58,883 nt of DNA, taken from the NCBI GenBank assembly GCA_902576415.1, contig CACGVZ010000008.1, positions 1-58,883 of the forward strand. Reading direction: 5' to 3'. This document shows positions 1 to 9,690 of this stretch, in pieces (positions within the stretch are counted from its first letter, which is position 1; every line of letters begins with the position of its first letter). This stretch comes from an uncultured Prochlorococcus sp. Lineage in GTDB: Bacteria; Cyanobacteriota; Cyanobacteriia; PCC-6307; Cyanobiaceae. Below the pieces are notes generated by a model, which saw only the letters and a program-made list of their open reading frames with translations, had not been told where the DNA came from and ran no database searches. Position numbers and translations under genes: made by a program.

Positions 1-1308
1 TCTTAGTTCATCAATTTTTTCAGCAATTATAGAAATTTGATCTTCTTTAGGATCTTCAATATCAAACTCTTGAAATGATCTATCAAATTTTTCAAATTTA
101 GAAAGGTCATTCAAAACAATTGAAGACATTTTTCTTGCGAAAACAAGACACTCCATCAGTGAATTACTTGCCAGTCTATTAGCACCATGCACACCTGTAG
201 AAGCAACTTCTCCAACAGCATATAATCCTTTTCTTGTTGAAGATGCATTCAAATCAGTTTTAACACCTCCCATCCAATAATGAGCTGCAGGAGCTACGGG
301 AATAACCTCATTTAATGGGTTAACGCCATAATCTTGACATCGACTTAAGATCGTGGGAAAGCGCTCTACAATTTTTTCTGGGTCAATATACCGAAGATCT
401 AAGCCTACATGGTCTACATTATTATCATGCATATTTTTCATAATTGCTCTACTTACCTGATCTCTAGTAGATAGATCACGATTTTCAAGATTTTTAACTG
501 GACTTTCACCATTTTTATCAACTAATATCGCCCCTTCCCCTCTAAGTGCCTCAGATATTAAGAAGCAAGGTGCACCATAAAATTTTAAAGCTGTTGGATG
601 AAATTGCACAAACTCTAAATCTTCGATAGCAGCTCCTGCTTTCCATGCAAGAGCAATCCCTTCACCAGAGGATTGAGCAGGATTTGTTGTATTGGTAAAT
701 AAGTGTCCACCCCCACCTGTAGCCAAAACAACAGCTCTAGATTTAATCCAATATAAATTTGCTCCATCAAGAACCTGAACTCCTCTACATTCTTTATTTT
801 CAATAAATAGTTCAGTTACTCTTACACCCCTGCAGTGAAGAATATTTTCTTGATTCTCAATATGATCTTCTAGAACTTCAACTAATGCTCGTCCAGTACG
901 ATCTTTAACATGTAAGACTCTTCTTCGTGAATGAGCTGCTTCCAAGGTAGTAGCTAGTTGATCATAACTTTGATCAAAAATCATCCCTAAATTCTGCAAC
1001 CTTTCTACACAACCTGGAGCTTCTTTAACTAGCATTTCTACAGCTTGAAAATCACATAGTCCATCCCCTGCTTTTAGAGTATCATTAGCATGAAGATCAA
1101 ATGAATCATCTTTTCTAACAACCGATGCAATACCTCCTTGAGCCCATCTACTGGAAGATACCTTACTAGTATTTCTATTTAAAAGAAGCACTTTTAAATT
1201 TGAGGGTAATTCAAGACAAGTCATAAGGCCAGCAGCTCCAGCGCCTATAACGATTACATCCCAATCATTTATTGGTATCGGTTCTTGCGAAAATGGCGGC
1301 CTTAACAT
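1..1308 (-). CDS. nadB: L-aspartate oxidase (3' part cut off by window edge)
   Basis: NadB oxidises L-aspartate to iminoaspartate, the first step of de novo NAD synthesis, using FAD. Reading the minus strand from the ATG at 1308 gives 436 codons with no stop before base 1, so the C-terminus lies outside the window. An FAD-binding GAGAAG motif is at residues 22-27, followed by SSRWAQGGIA and later HGANRLASNSLMECL, both typical of the succinate dehydrogenase/aspartate oxidase flavoprotein family. The start overlaps the stop of the upstream DUF3120 gene by one base (TAATG), which implies translational coupling. Identification is by motif and length; a fumarate reductase paralogue is less likely in this organism. 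Confidence 0.93.
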   Translation of the reverse strand, partial: MLRPPFSQEPIPINDWDVIVIGAGAAGLMTCLELPSNLKVLLLNRNTSKVSSSRWAQGGIASVVRKDDSFDLHANDTLKAGDGLCDFQAVEMLVKEAPGCVERLQNLGMIFDQSYDQLATTLEAAHSRRRVLHVKDRTGRALVEVLEDHIENQENILHCRGVRVTELFIENKECRGVQVLDGANLYWIKSRAVVLATGGGGHLFTNTTNPAQSSGEGIALAWKAGAAIEDLEFVQFHPTALKFYGAPCFLISEALRGEGAILVDKNGESPVKNLENRDLSTRDQVSRAIMKNMHDNNVDHVGLDLRYIDPEKIVERFPTILSRCQDYGVNPLNEVIPVAPAAHYWMGGVKTDLNASSTRKGLYAVGEVASTGVHGANRLASNSLMECLVFARKMSSIVLNDLSKFEKFDRSFQEFDIEDPKEDQISIIAEKIDELR

Positions 1309-2093
1309 TAAACCAATCCACTAAAAGTTGGTTGCAGAATTGCTAAAAAAATAAAAATACCATCAACAATTAATGTCGTTTGAATTACGTAACCAGAAAC
1401 TAAGAGTGCTTTACCACTAGTGGTATTGATTGTGCCAGAATCTAAAATTTCTTTTGAAATAAACCAAAGTACAATAGCAACAAAAACGATAATAGATAAT
1501 GATTTTATTTGAATAAGACTCTCTGAAGTTTTTTGAAGAATAATGGGTGCATTTTCAGAGTCTGCTGTAATTACCTGCTTCCATTGATCCATGATTCCAA
1601 TTAAAAATATTGTAATGTCGGTAACTGCGGTTCCAAATAAAGAAGAGATATAAAAACTTGAACCTATTTTCCAATTCGTACCAAATCCAAGTAAAGCTAA
1701 TGGGAGAACTACAGCTTCAACAGGTATATGTAGGATAGGAAATGGGCTTAACCAACCCCAGAACAAACAGCCACCAAGCCAACTTCCTGATATACCAAGT
1801 AATAATGAACTGACAATAAACCACTTGTTTGATCCTTTCTGATTCAAAACAATTGCCACTGAGACAATAACAAATGTAAAACAAAGAGCACTTATTGGTT
1901 CTAATCTAACCCAAGGGGCTTGAACAAAAATAGGTAAAATTACAAAAAAAGAAGACCACAATCTTAAAGATAAAGGATTTGATAAAAAACTATTTTCGTA
2001 TGAATCAACTGTCTTATTGGATTCATAGTTGAATTTATCTTTTACTTCTAAATTTTTTGTAATTAATTCTTTCAATGAAAAAGGGTATTTCAA
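1308..2093 (-). CDS. DUF3120 family membrane protein
   Basis: A 261-residue integral membrane protein of a cyanobacterial family that I recognise as DUF3120; its function is not known. About six hydrophobic segments are visible after a polar N-terminus of about 45 residues. The gene lies immediately upstream of nadB on the same strand and shares one base with its start codon, so the two are almost certainly cotranscribed. That linkage does not by itself prove a role in NAD metabolism. The loop between segments contains LGGCLFWGWLSPFP, a conserved-looking aromatic/proline stretch. Confidence 0.75.
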   Translation of the reverse strand: MKYPFSLKELITKNLEVKDKFNYESNKTVDSYENSFLSNPLSLRLWSSFFVILPIFVQAPWVRLEPISALCFTFVIVSVAIVLNQKGSNKWFIVSSLLLGISGSWLGGCLFWGWLSPFPILHIPVEAVVLPLALLGFGTNWKIGSSFYISSLFGTAVTDITIFLIGIMDQWKQVITADSENAPIILQKTSESLIQIKSLSIIVFVAIVLWFISKEILDSGTINTTSGKALLVSGYVIQTTLIVDGIFIFLAILQPTFSGLV

Positions 2094-2253
2094 TTAATCT
2101 AAATCGTGTTTTAGAAAACTGCGAATGACATATTTTAATAAATAAAAGGCCCATAATTTGATACCTATATTTACTTTTTTAAAAGTATTTAATACACTTT
2201 GAGTCATATATAAGTTTAGAATAAATATAATTAAGAGTATTTGGCCTTAAATT

Positions 2254-3633
2254 GTGTGGAAAGAAATTAATTATACGGAGGATCCCACTGATCTTTTGGT
2301 TCCTAATATTACTTATAAAATAAACCCTGCAGAAATTGAAAGTATTGAAGCTAATTCTATTGCTGAAGAAATAGGATTTGAATCAGGTGATTCAATTATT
2401 AGTATTAATGGGAAAAAACCAAGAGATTTAATTGATTATCAGATTCTGATTAGTGAAGAAATTTTAGAAATATCAGTTTTAGATAAAAATCATGATATTC
2501 ACAATATAAATATAGAAAAAGATCAAGATGTTAATTTAGGTATAAATTTTAAAGATGCATTATTTGATTCAATCAAGCAATGCAATAATAAATGTCCATT
2601 TTGTTTTATTGATCAACAGCCAAGTGGCAAAAGAAAAAGCCTATATATAAAAGATGATGATTACAGATTAAGTTTCCTCTATGGCTCTTATTTAACTCTT
2701 ACGAATTTAAAAAAAGAAGACTGGGAAAGAATTGCTACCCAAAAACTATCCCCACTTTTTATTTCAGTTCATGCTACTGATCCCGCCACAAGAGAAAATT
2801 TATTAAAAAATAGAAAAGCAGGAGTGATACTTGATCAAATTTCATGGTTTGAAAAAAACTCCATTCAAATACATGCTCAAATTGTTGTTTGTCCAGATAT
2901 GAATGATGGGGATATTCTTGAGAAATCAATTTTGGAACTTGCTGAATTCTACAAAAAAACCTCTCAAACAGTACTTTCAGTCGCAATAGTTCCTGTAGGA
3001 CTTACAAAATTTAGACCTGAAAATGATGGATTGAAATCAATCAGCCCAGAATACGCAAAAAAAACTATTAAACAAGTGGAGAGAATTCAAGCCTCTCTAC
3101 AAATTACTCTTGGGACTCGTTTTTGTTGGCTTGCAGACGAATGGTATTTAATTGCTGGTACAAATTTACCTAATTACAAAACCTACGAAAATATGCCACA
3201 AGAATCTAATGGGGTTGGGACTATTAGAAACTTTCTAGAAGAATTAAGAGAGAAGACTCAAAACCTACCCCAAAAAGTAAAAAAGCCAAAAAAAGTTAGT
3301 TGGATTGTTGGTAAATTAGTTTATGAAGCCCTAATTCCTACAGTTAATAAATTAAACTTAATTAATGGATTAACAATTAATTTATATGGTTTGCCGAGTA
3401 TTTATTGGGGTCAAGATCAAGTTGTTACAGGTCTTCTTACTGGAGAAGATCTAATTTACGGACTGAAAAACAAGGATTTGGGAGAAGCTGTTTACATACC
3501 TTCTATTATGTTAAAAATTAATACTGATTTATTTTTAGATGATAAAAATATTCAAGAAGTTGAGAATCAAATAAATACTAAAATTCACGTTCTTGATGAT
3601 TCAAATGATATTATTAATACTTTGATTGGTTAA
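2254..3633 (+). CDS. PDZ-radical SAM protein (DUF512, TIGR03279-like)
   Basis: A 459-residue cyanobacterial Fe-S oxidoreductase-like protein. A PDZ-like domain occupies roughly residues 20-90 (ESGDSIISINGKKP). It is followed by a CX3CX2C cysteine triad at residues 110, 114 and 117, the usual ligand set for a radical-SAM 4Fe-4S cluster, and then a C-terminal DUF512 region. The substrate is unknown. The start is GTG at 2254. It is transcribed divergently from the DUF3120-nadB pair across a 160-bp intergenic region. It is 26 bp upstream of the TolC-like gene and may be cotranscribed with it. Confidence 0.85.
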   Translation: MWKEINYTEDPTDLLVPNITYKINPAEIESIEANSIAEEIGFESGDSIISINGKKPRDLIDYQILISEEILEISVLDKNHDIHNINIEKDQDVNLGINFKDALFDSIKQCNNKCPFCFIDQQPSGKRKSLYIKDDDYRLSFLYGSYLTLTNLKKEDWERIATQKLSPLFISVHATDPATRENLLKNRKAGVILDQISWFEKNSIQIHAQIVVCPDMNDGDILEKSILELAEFYKKTSQTVLSVAIVPVGLTKFRPENDGLKSISPEYAKKTIKQVERIQASLQITLGTRFCWLADEWYLIAGTNLPNYKTYENMPQESNGVGTIRNFLEELREKTQNLPQKVKKPKKVSWIVGKLVYEALIPTVNKLNLINGLTINLYGLPSIYWGQDQVVTGLLTGEDLIYGLKNKDLGEAVYIPSIMLKINTDLFLDDKNIQEVENQINTKIHVLDDSNDIINTLIG

Positions 3634-3658
3634 TCGAATATTTTCGCAACTATAAAAC

Positions 3659-5089
3659 ATGCTTAGAAGAGTAATAAATCCTTTCTTATTATTGCCGCTT
3701 ACTCTAAGTATGAATACCTTTAATGTTCTATCGAGCGAAATAAAAAATTATATTGATAATGTTTTAGAAGAAAAACCAAATATTACTTTTGTTGATTACC
3801 AAGAAATAGAAAAACTTGTATTAAATAATCAAGAATTAAAATCATTGCAAAATCTAGTAGCCTCAGCAAGCTTTAATCTCTCAAGTCAAATTTCCAAAAG
3901 ATATCCATCCTTAGATTTTCAAGCCAATGGGTTACCAAAATATGTCGCAGGTAAAAAGTACAATAGCAATTCACCTACTTTAAAAACATCACAATTTACG
4001 GCCAATCCCTCTCTAAATATTAAATGGGATATAATTGCCCCTCTAAGAGGATCTGAAATTAAAATTGCCAAAACAAATTACAAAATTGCACAAAATAATT
4101 ATGAGATTAAGAAAAAAGATTTAATTCAAGAAGCAAGAATCAGATATCACAAATACAAAAAGTCATATCAAGATATTCAAAATAAAAAATTAACACTTGA
4201 TTTATCAATTACAAGTTTAGAAAATGCTAAAGCTAAGCTAGATGTTGGAATTGGTACAAAATTTGAAGTTCTTGAAGCACAAGCTCAATTATCTCGAGAT
4301 CAACAATCACTTAATGAAAAGAAAATAGAACATGAAATTAATAAAATTTCTCTTAAAGAGATTCTGAATGTTAAGGGAGATTTCGAAACTAATAAAGAGC
4401 AAAATCTTATAGGGTTTTGGAATTATAAATTGAATAAAAATATTAATGAGGGTTTGGATAAAAATCTTTCCTTAAAAAACCTTATTCTTCAAAAATCAAT
4501 CAAAAATAGGCAAGCAGAGAGCTTTTTAGCTCAAAATAAGCCAAATATCTATATCAGTAATTCATTATCTAGTACATTTTCAAAGGGGGACTCTCTAGCA
4601 ACTAATATCGACTCTGCAAAATCAGGATCTAATTATACAAATTCCATAAGTCTAAATTTTGCATGGAGTATTTTTGATGGCGGACAAAATAAGAACTCCT
4701 ACAAATCAAAAATAGCAGATGCAGAATCCGAAAAATATGCATATGAAAATCTAAAAAATGTTTTAACCACAAGCATTAGTAAAGCCTATTTAAATCTTAA
4801 ATTAAATGAAGAAAAAATCTTATCAACTGCAAAAGAAATATTATCAACAAAAGAGTCTTTACGGCTAGCGAGACTGAGATACGATGTTGGAATATCAACT
4901 TTAAAGGATGTACTAGTGAGACAAAAAGAATTAAGTGATGCAAAATCGAAGAATATCAATGCAATTTATAATTACAATTTGAGTTTAGATGAATTAGAAA
5001 GATTAACTTTTCTTGAAATAAGTAATAACTGTTTAGATAACGATAATACGATTAAACAAACAGAGTTTATTTGCAATATCACAAGATGA
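3659..5089 (+). CDS. TolC-family outer membrane efflux protein
   Basis: A 476-residue outer membrane factor of the TolC type, expected to form a trimeric channel for type I secretion or efflux. It begins with a Sec-type signal sequence (MLRRVINPFLLLPLTLSMN) and contains two repeated, heptad-rich coiled-coil/beta halves. Characteristic segments are KLDVGIGTKFEVLEAQAQL in the first half and RLARLRYDVGISTLKDVLV in the second. The last codons overlap the start of the phosphatase-like gene (ATGA at 5086-5089). No inner-membrane pump or adaptor gene lies next to it, so the partner transporter must be elsewhere. Confidence 0.88.
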   Translation: MLRRVINPFLLLPLTLSMNTFNVLSSEIKNYIDNVLEEKPNITFVDYQEIEKLVLNNQELKSLQNLVASASFNLSSQISKRYPSLDFQANGLPKYVAGKKYNSNSPTLKTSQFTANPSLNIKWDIIAPLRGSEIKIAKTNYKIAQNNYEIKKKDLIQEARIRYHKYKKSYQDIQNKKLTLDLSITSLENAKAKLDVGIGTKFEVLEAQAQLSRDQQSLNEKKIEHEINKISLKEILNVKGDFETNKEQNLIGFWNYKLNKNINEGLDKNLSLKNLILQKSIKNRQAESFLAQNKPNIYISNSLSSTFSKGDSLATNIDSAKSGSNYTNSISLNFAWSIFDGGQNKNSYKSKIADAESEKYAYENLKNVLTTSISKAYLNLKLNEEKILSTAKEILSTKESLRLARLRYDVGISTLKDVLVRQKELSDAKSKNINAIYNYNLSLDELERLTFLEISNNCLDNDNTIKQTEFICNITR

Positions 5090-5886
5090 ATCCACCAAAT
5101 TTAACTAATAAGCAACTAAGTGAATTAGATTCTTTATTTGAATTAGTAAGTCAACGTCAAAAAAAGATTTTGGAAATATTAATGCCAGCAATAAAGCAGA
5201 TGGATCATTATTAACAAGTTGTGATTTATGGAGTGACAAAACAATCGTAGATGGCTTAGCTTCAATAGCCCCAGGTGAGGGCGTCCTTAGTGAAGAAGGG
5301 CAAAAGTTAATTCCAAACTCAAAAGCTTATTGGGTAGTCGATCCACTCGATGGGACAACAAATTTTGCTGCAGGTATTCCTTACTGGTCTATATCAGTGG
5401 CAAGGTTCGTTGATGGTAAACCGCAATCCTCTTTTTTAATAATTCCTACCTTGAAAAAAAAGTTTGTATCCATTAAAGGCAAAGGGGTTTGGTTAAATAA
5501 CCAGATAATAGATCCTAGCCAAAATAATCATCAAAGTGAATGCGTTTCTTTGTGTAGCAGATCAATAAAAAATTTTACAAAAAAAACCAAATTCAGTATT
5601 TCCTGGCAAAATCAGACTCTTAGGAGTATCGAGTTTAAATCTTACGAGTGTAGCGATGGGACAAACTTTCGGAGCAATAGAATCAACCCCTAAGATATGG
5701 GATATTGCAGCAGCCTGGCTGCTATTAGAAGAACTCAATTGTTCTATAGAGTGGTTAGAAAAAGATCCTTTAAATTTAGTTTCAGGAGAAGACTTGAGCG
5801 ATGTTAATTTTCCATTAATTGCTTGTAGAACCTCAGAAAAAGTTGAAATTTTAAAGCCATGGGGAAATTTATTATTAGAAAAATAG
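5086..5886 (+). pseudogene. Inositol monophosphatase/CysQ-like gene broken by two frame changes
   Basis: The three pieces together make one protein of about 265 residues in the Mg2+-dependent inositol monophosphatase superfamily. Reading starts at the ATG at 5086 overlapping the tolC-like stop. The frame is lost at an A7 run (5159-5165), where eight A's would continue into DFGNISNASNKADGS. The middle piece carries the metal-site motif DPLDGTTNF. A second shift occurs in an A-rich stretch around 5566-5590. The last piece carries WDIAAAWLLLEE, the second motif of the family. The two shifts compensate (minus one, then plus one). This could be sequencing error, decay or, less likely, transcript slippage. 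The substrate (inositol-P, PAP, fructose-bisP or histidinol-P) cannot be decided. Confidence 0.8.
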
Positions 5887-5977
5887 TTGCATCATAAATA
5901 AAAAATTGCTTGAAAAATTTCTCAATCAGATACAATAAAAAATAAGCAAATAAATAAAATATTTGAAGAAAATTAAT

Positions 5978-6892
5978 ATGCAGAGAAGTTCAACATGGAT
6001 ACTGAAAAGTTTGTGGGGAGCTTGTGAGCGATGGAGCAAATCTGATTGTGTTGATTTAAGCGCTGCATTTGCATACTACACACTTCAATCATTTTTTCCT
6101 ATCCTTCTAATTTCTCTTTCAATAGCTTCATGGTTCCTAGGAAAACAAGAAGGATTAGATCAACAAATAATTGCTATTGCTGCTCAGCTTTTACCTCCTT
6201 CAGTAGTTGAGTTAGTAGAAACAACATTATTTAATTTGATAGATCAAGGTTTTGGGGCAGGTATTCTTGGGGCGATGTTTTTGCTTTTTACTGCAGGAAA
6301 TGCTTATCTATCTCTTCAAAGAGGTTCGGATAGGCTTTGGGAGGACGAAATTCCTTCTAAAAAAGTTACTGCTGCTTGGAGGGTGCAAGCTTCTAAGTTT
6401 CTCCGAAATAGGGTTGAAGCCTTTTTAATAGTATTCTTTATTGGTTTTTTAATGGTACTAGATCAAATTAGTGCAAATCTTAGGATGATACCAAGTAACG
6501 TTTTAGAAAATCTTTCAAAATCTAACAATCTTATTTCTGATTTATTATTAAAGTTGCCACTATTACAAGTTGGTCAGTTTGCAATACCACTAATTGGCTT
6601 TTCTTTAATGGCTCTTTTATTACAAGCACTTTTACCCAGTAGAAAAGTTCCATTGAAACCACTTTTACCTGGATCGTTTCTTATTGGAATTGGCCTAACA
6701 ACTTTGAACTTAGCAGTGAGTAAAAGTATTCTCTCACTTGGAGTAAGATTTCAAGCATACGGTTTTATTGGAGGTTTTCTTGTACTTACTTTGTGGGTAT
6801 GGCTATTAGGAGTGATTTTATATTTTGGACAGTGTTGGAGCGTAGTAATTGCTAGTATGACTTTAGTAAATAAAAAAAGAAATCATAGATAA
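5978..6892 (+). CDS. YihY/BrkB family membrane protein
   Basis: An integral inner-membrane protein of the YihY/BrkB family, once wrongly called ribonuclease BN; the transport or envelope role is unresolved. Six hydrophobic segments are visible. The family signature region AAFAYYTLQSFFPILLISLS is near the N-terminus and GFIGGFLVLTLWVWLLGVIL near the C-terminus. I chose the ATG at 5978, preceded by GAAGAA eight bases upstream, over the in-frame TTG at 5963, which lacks a purine-rich leader. It is 11 bp upstream of the zinc-ribbon gene on the same strand. Confidence 0.85.
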   Translation: MQRSSTWILKSLWGACERWSKSDCVDLSAAFAYYTLQSFFPILLISLSIASWFLGKQEGLDQQIIAIAAQLLPPSVVELVETTLFNLIDQGFGAGILGAMFLLFTAGNAYLSLQRGSDRLWEDEIPSKKVTAAWRVQASKFLRNRVEAFLIVFFIGFLMVLDQISANLRMIPSNVLENLSKSNNLISDLLLKLPLLQVGQFAIPLIGFSLMALLLQALLPSRKVPLKPLLPGSFLIGIGLTTLNLAVSKSILSLGVRFQAYGFIGGFLVLTLWVWLLGVILYFGQCWSVVIASMTLVNKKRNHR

Positions 6893-6903
6893 GGATAACT
6901 AAG

Positions 6904-7245
6904 GTGAATTATTTTCTTAAAGCTAATAAAAATCTTGTGACCTACTCATTGATCATACTTATCCTAATTCCAATTTTTGGATTTAACTTTTTGATTAGCT
7001 TTGTTGGAAATATCCTACTTCTTTTATTTTTAATTCCTCTTCTATTATTAGTTTTAGTGTTTATAGGCTTTAACTCTTACAAATCTAAAATTAATACATG
7101 CAGTAATTGTGGGGCAATATCATTCGGCCTTAGTGAAACCTGCATTAATTGTGGAGCAGATTTAAAGAATATAAGTAGGAATAATCAATTAGATAAAAAG
7201 CCTAGTGAAAGTACGATTGAAGTTAAAGCAGAAGAAGTTAAGTAA
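6904..7245 (+). CDS. Small membrane protein with C-terminal zinc ribbon
   Basis: A 113-residue protein with two hydrophobic segments in the first 60 residues. A CX2C...CX2C zinc-ribbon-like module follows (CSNCGAISFGLSETCINCG, about residues 73-91) with a charged tail. The start is GTG at 6904. I do not recognise a named family. The topology suggests a membrane-anchored cytoplasmic zinc finger. It follows the YihY-like gene closely and is probably in the same transcript. It converges on the downstream Hli gene with only four bases between stops. Confidence 0.65.
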   Translation: MNYFLKANKNLVTYSLIILILIPIFGFNFLISFVGNILLLLFLIPLLLLVLVFIGFNSYKSKINTCSNCGAISFGLSETCINCGADLKNISRNNQLDKKPSESTIEVKAEEVK

Positions 7246-7249
7246 TACA

Positions 7250-7396
7250 CTAACCTATTCCAATTTGTCGAAGAATACTTTGTCCAGTAATTAATTCAGT
7301 ACCAAGCCCAATCAAAATACCCATCATTGCCATACGGCCATTCCAGGTTTCTGCGAAATTTACGAATCCAAATCTTGGTTGATTGTCATTATTCAT
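7250..7396 (-). CDS. hli: High-light-inducible protein (Hli, one-helix CAB-like)
   Basis: A 48-residue protein (MNNDNQPRFGFVNFAETWNG at the N-terminus) with the chlorophyll-binding helix pattern ETWNGRMAMMGILIGLGTEL. The E..NGR..M motif is shared with plant light-harvesting proteins. Hli proteins bind chlorophyll and carotenoid in thylakoids and protect photosystem assembly under light stress. The gene is short but complete, with ATG at 7396 and TAG at 7250-7252. High-light Prochlorococcus carry many hli copies. Confidence 0.92.
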   Translation of the reverse strand: MNNDNQPRFGFVNFAETWNGRMAMMGILIGLGTELITGQSILRQIGIG

Positions 7397-7465
7397 AATT
7401 AACTAAATCATCTATCAAATCATTTTAACGTTTTAAGGAAGAATTTATGATAAATAATAAATTAT

Positions 7466-7849
7466 TTATTTAACATGTCTTACACCATCAACAGGTCGAT
7501 ACTCATCTCCAGTTAATTCCTCATATACAATGGCTGGCAATCCTGTATCAAACATTGTTTGCAAGGCTTCTTTTAACATGGGATTCCAACCTCCAGTACT
7601 AACTTTTCCATGTCTTACCGTCCAGTCCCAGGTCCCTTGAAGATCTCTGGGAAGTCTACCTTCTCTATCTCTTCGCGCGACCAAATCTAAAGATTCAACG
7701 ATCCCAACAATAACAGGATTTTTACCATAAGAAGGAGTAAGACTTAGTTCAAGTCTAACTGGATCTTCCTTAACCATTTTTAAACGAAACCTTGGTGGCA
7801 ACTTAAGAGATCTAAGTACCGCTGAGACAATTTTTGTTCTTAATTCCAA
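7466..7849 (-). CDS. Conserved cyanobacterial hypothetical protein
   Basis: A 127-residue soluble protein with no signal peptide or membrane segment. Its central part is rich in charged residues and tryptophans (RDLQGTWDWTVRHGKVSTGG). The composition and unbroken frame look like a real, constrained protein, and I believe homologues exist across picocyanobacteria, but I cannot name a function. It is 24 bp downstream of the DUF2973 gene on the same strand, so the two are likely cotranscribed. Confidence 0.7.
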   Translation of the reverse strand: MELRTKIVSAVLRSLKLPPRFRLKMVKEDPVRLELSLTPSYGKNPVIVGIVESLDLVARRDREGRLPRDLQGTWDWTVRHGKVSTGGWNPMLKEALQTMFDTGLPAIVYEELTGDEYRPVDGVRHVK

Positions 7850-7873
7850 TTTTTTTCAGTAGATGTATTTTGA

Positions 7874-8137
7874 TTAATCAGTTGTTGAACCTTTTTCTTC
7901 TAATGAAGAGTCATTGTCATTCGAAAATCTTACTGTTAATAGCTCTTCTTCTGTTATGTTTCCAGATTTATCTAAAAGTTCTGGATGTATTGTGTACTTT
8001 TTTTGTTTAAAACTGGAAGTACTGAAACGTTTATTTTTATTATCGGATATACCCCAACCATTAGACATTACTTTAAAAGCTTTCCAAACTAAATAAGTTA
8101 AGGCTGCAGAATATATGATTGGAAATAGAATAGTCAT
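7874..8137 (-). CDS. DUF2973 family small membrane protein
   Basis: An 87-residue protein with one N-terminal transmembrane segment and a cytoplasmic tail. The tail contains IHPELLDKSGNITEEELLTVRF, close to the HPELLDxxGN pattern that I recognise from the cyanobacterial DUF2973 family. The function is unknown. It is first in a two-gene minus-strand unit and diverges from the HtrA-type protease gene across 170 bp. Confidence 0.72.
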   Translation of the reverse strand: MTILFPIIYSAALTYLVWKAFKVMSNGWGISDNKNKRFSTSSFKQKKYTIHPELLDKSGNITEEELLTVRFSNDNDSSLEEKGSTTD

Positions 8138-8307
8138 CGAACTTATAAATTAGTTTATTATATGTTAAACATCATAGCCCGAAAAAAAGAAATTTAACTA
8201 TTTTAGGATATTAAATTATTCCCTAGATTCAATTAATTTAATTAGTAGTTATATTTAAATTACACTTTTGCGGTGTATTAAACTCTCGAAGAACATAAAA
8301 ATCACAA

Positions 8308-9430
8308 TTGAAAATATTCATTCAAAAGCTATTAATAATCACCTCATTAATAACAGTAGGAATTACATATCCTACAAAAGTCATATCCCAACAATTAAGT
8401 AAACCAAAAATTAATGGGGTTGATTTATATTCAAACAAATCTTTCATAACTAAAGCTGTAGAAAGAACCGGTGCAGCTGTAGTGACAATTGATACTCAAA
8501 GATATGTTAAAAAAAGAAAAATTCCTAGAAATTCTCAATTATTTCTAGACCCATATTTTGAAAGATTTTTTGGATTAGATTTACCTAATGACAATCGACC
8601 AAGGATAGAGCAAAGCCAAGGTAGTGGATTTATATTTGCAGATGGACTTATAATGACCAATGCTCATGTTGTGAATGGATCCGATAAGGTGATTGTTGGT
8701 TTAACCAACGGAAAAAAATTTGAAGCAAAACTCATAGGGCAAGACTTTTTTTACTGATTTAGCTGTGCTTAAGATTGAAGGGAAAGGACCTTGGCCAAAA
8801 GCAAAATTGGGAAATTCGGCAAAGATTAAAGTTGGTGATTGGGCTATAGCAGTTGGAAATCCATTTGGACTAGAAAATACAGTTACCCTTGGTATTATTA
8901 GTAATCTAAATAGAAATGTCACTCAGCTAGGCATATATGATAAAAAACTTGAATTGATACAAACAGACGCTGCTATTAATCCTGGCAATTCTGGAGGTCC
9001 ACTATTAAATAGCGAGGGAGAAGTAATTGGTATTAATACGTTGATAAGATCAGGTCCAGGAGCGGGTTTAAGTTTCGCAATCCCAATTAATAAAGCTAAG
9101 GAAATTGCCTATCAACTTATAAAAAATGGAAAAGTAATACACCCTATGATTGGGATTAGCTTAATAGAAGAAAGTAATTCTGAGAGAAAAAATAACGTCG
9201 TTAAAGTTGGATATGTAGTACCGAACAGTCCCGCTGAAAAGAGTGGAATCATGATAGAGGATATTATAATAAAAGTCGGCAATAAAGATATTGAAACAGT
9301 ATCAGACGTAATAGAACAAATAAGTAAAAATGGTATTGATAAACAATTAAATATATTATTGAAGCGTAGAAATAAATTTATTAAATTAAAAGTAATTCCA
9401 ACTGATATAACTAATCTAGAACGTAACTAA
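8308..9430 (+). pseudogene. HtrA/Deg-type serine protease gene with a one-base frameshift
   Basis: Together the two pieces encode a periplasmic trypsin-like protease with a PDZ domain, about 374 residues. It starts at TTG 8308 with a signal peptide of about 28 residues. The His of the triad lies in IMTNAHVV and, across the break, the Asp is in [10 protein letters not shown] and the Ser in [11 protein letters not shown] single PDZ domain follows. The frame is lost in a T7 run at 8746-8752: GACTTTTTTTACTGA reads DFFY-stop, whereas six T's would read [10 protein letters not shown]. Everything else is intact, so a sequencing error or very recent mutation is likely. Cyanobacterial HhoA/HhoB/HtrA cannot be told apart here. 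Confidence 0.87.
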
Positions 9431-9435
9431 AAGAT

Positions 9436-9579
9436 TTAATTATCATTCTGTTTAAGTATTTCCACACACCTAGAAATACATCTACCATCCCTTATATCAC
9501 AAGTAGTAATGCATTGAAAATAACTGTCAATCGGATCAGAAATTTGAAACTGTTTTTCTTGGAAATCGTAATTTTCCAT
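9436..9579 (-). CDS. Small cysteine-rich protein (47 aa)
   Basis: Reading minus from ATG 9579 gives a complete 47-residue protein. It contains four cysteines arranged as CITTC and CISRC (CX3C-X6-CX3C), the twin CX3C pattern found in small metal-binding or disulfide hairpin proteins. No signal peptide or membrane segment is visible. It lies 111 bp downstream of the ABC-F gene on the same strand and converges on the protease gene with five bases between stops. The function is unknown. Confidence 0.6.
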   Translation of the reverse strand: MENYDFQEKQFQISDPIDSYFQCITTCDIRDGRCISRCVEILKQNDN

Positions 9580-9690
9580 AAAAATTAATAAAACATATTT
9601 TTGTATTTTTAACATTAATCAGGCACGGTAAAATATGTAAAGATAAATGAGTGATCTTACTTAGCCAAATGTAAACTTTATTAAAAGGAA

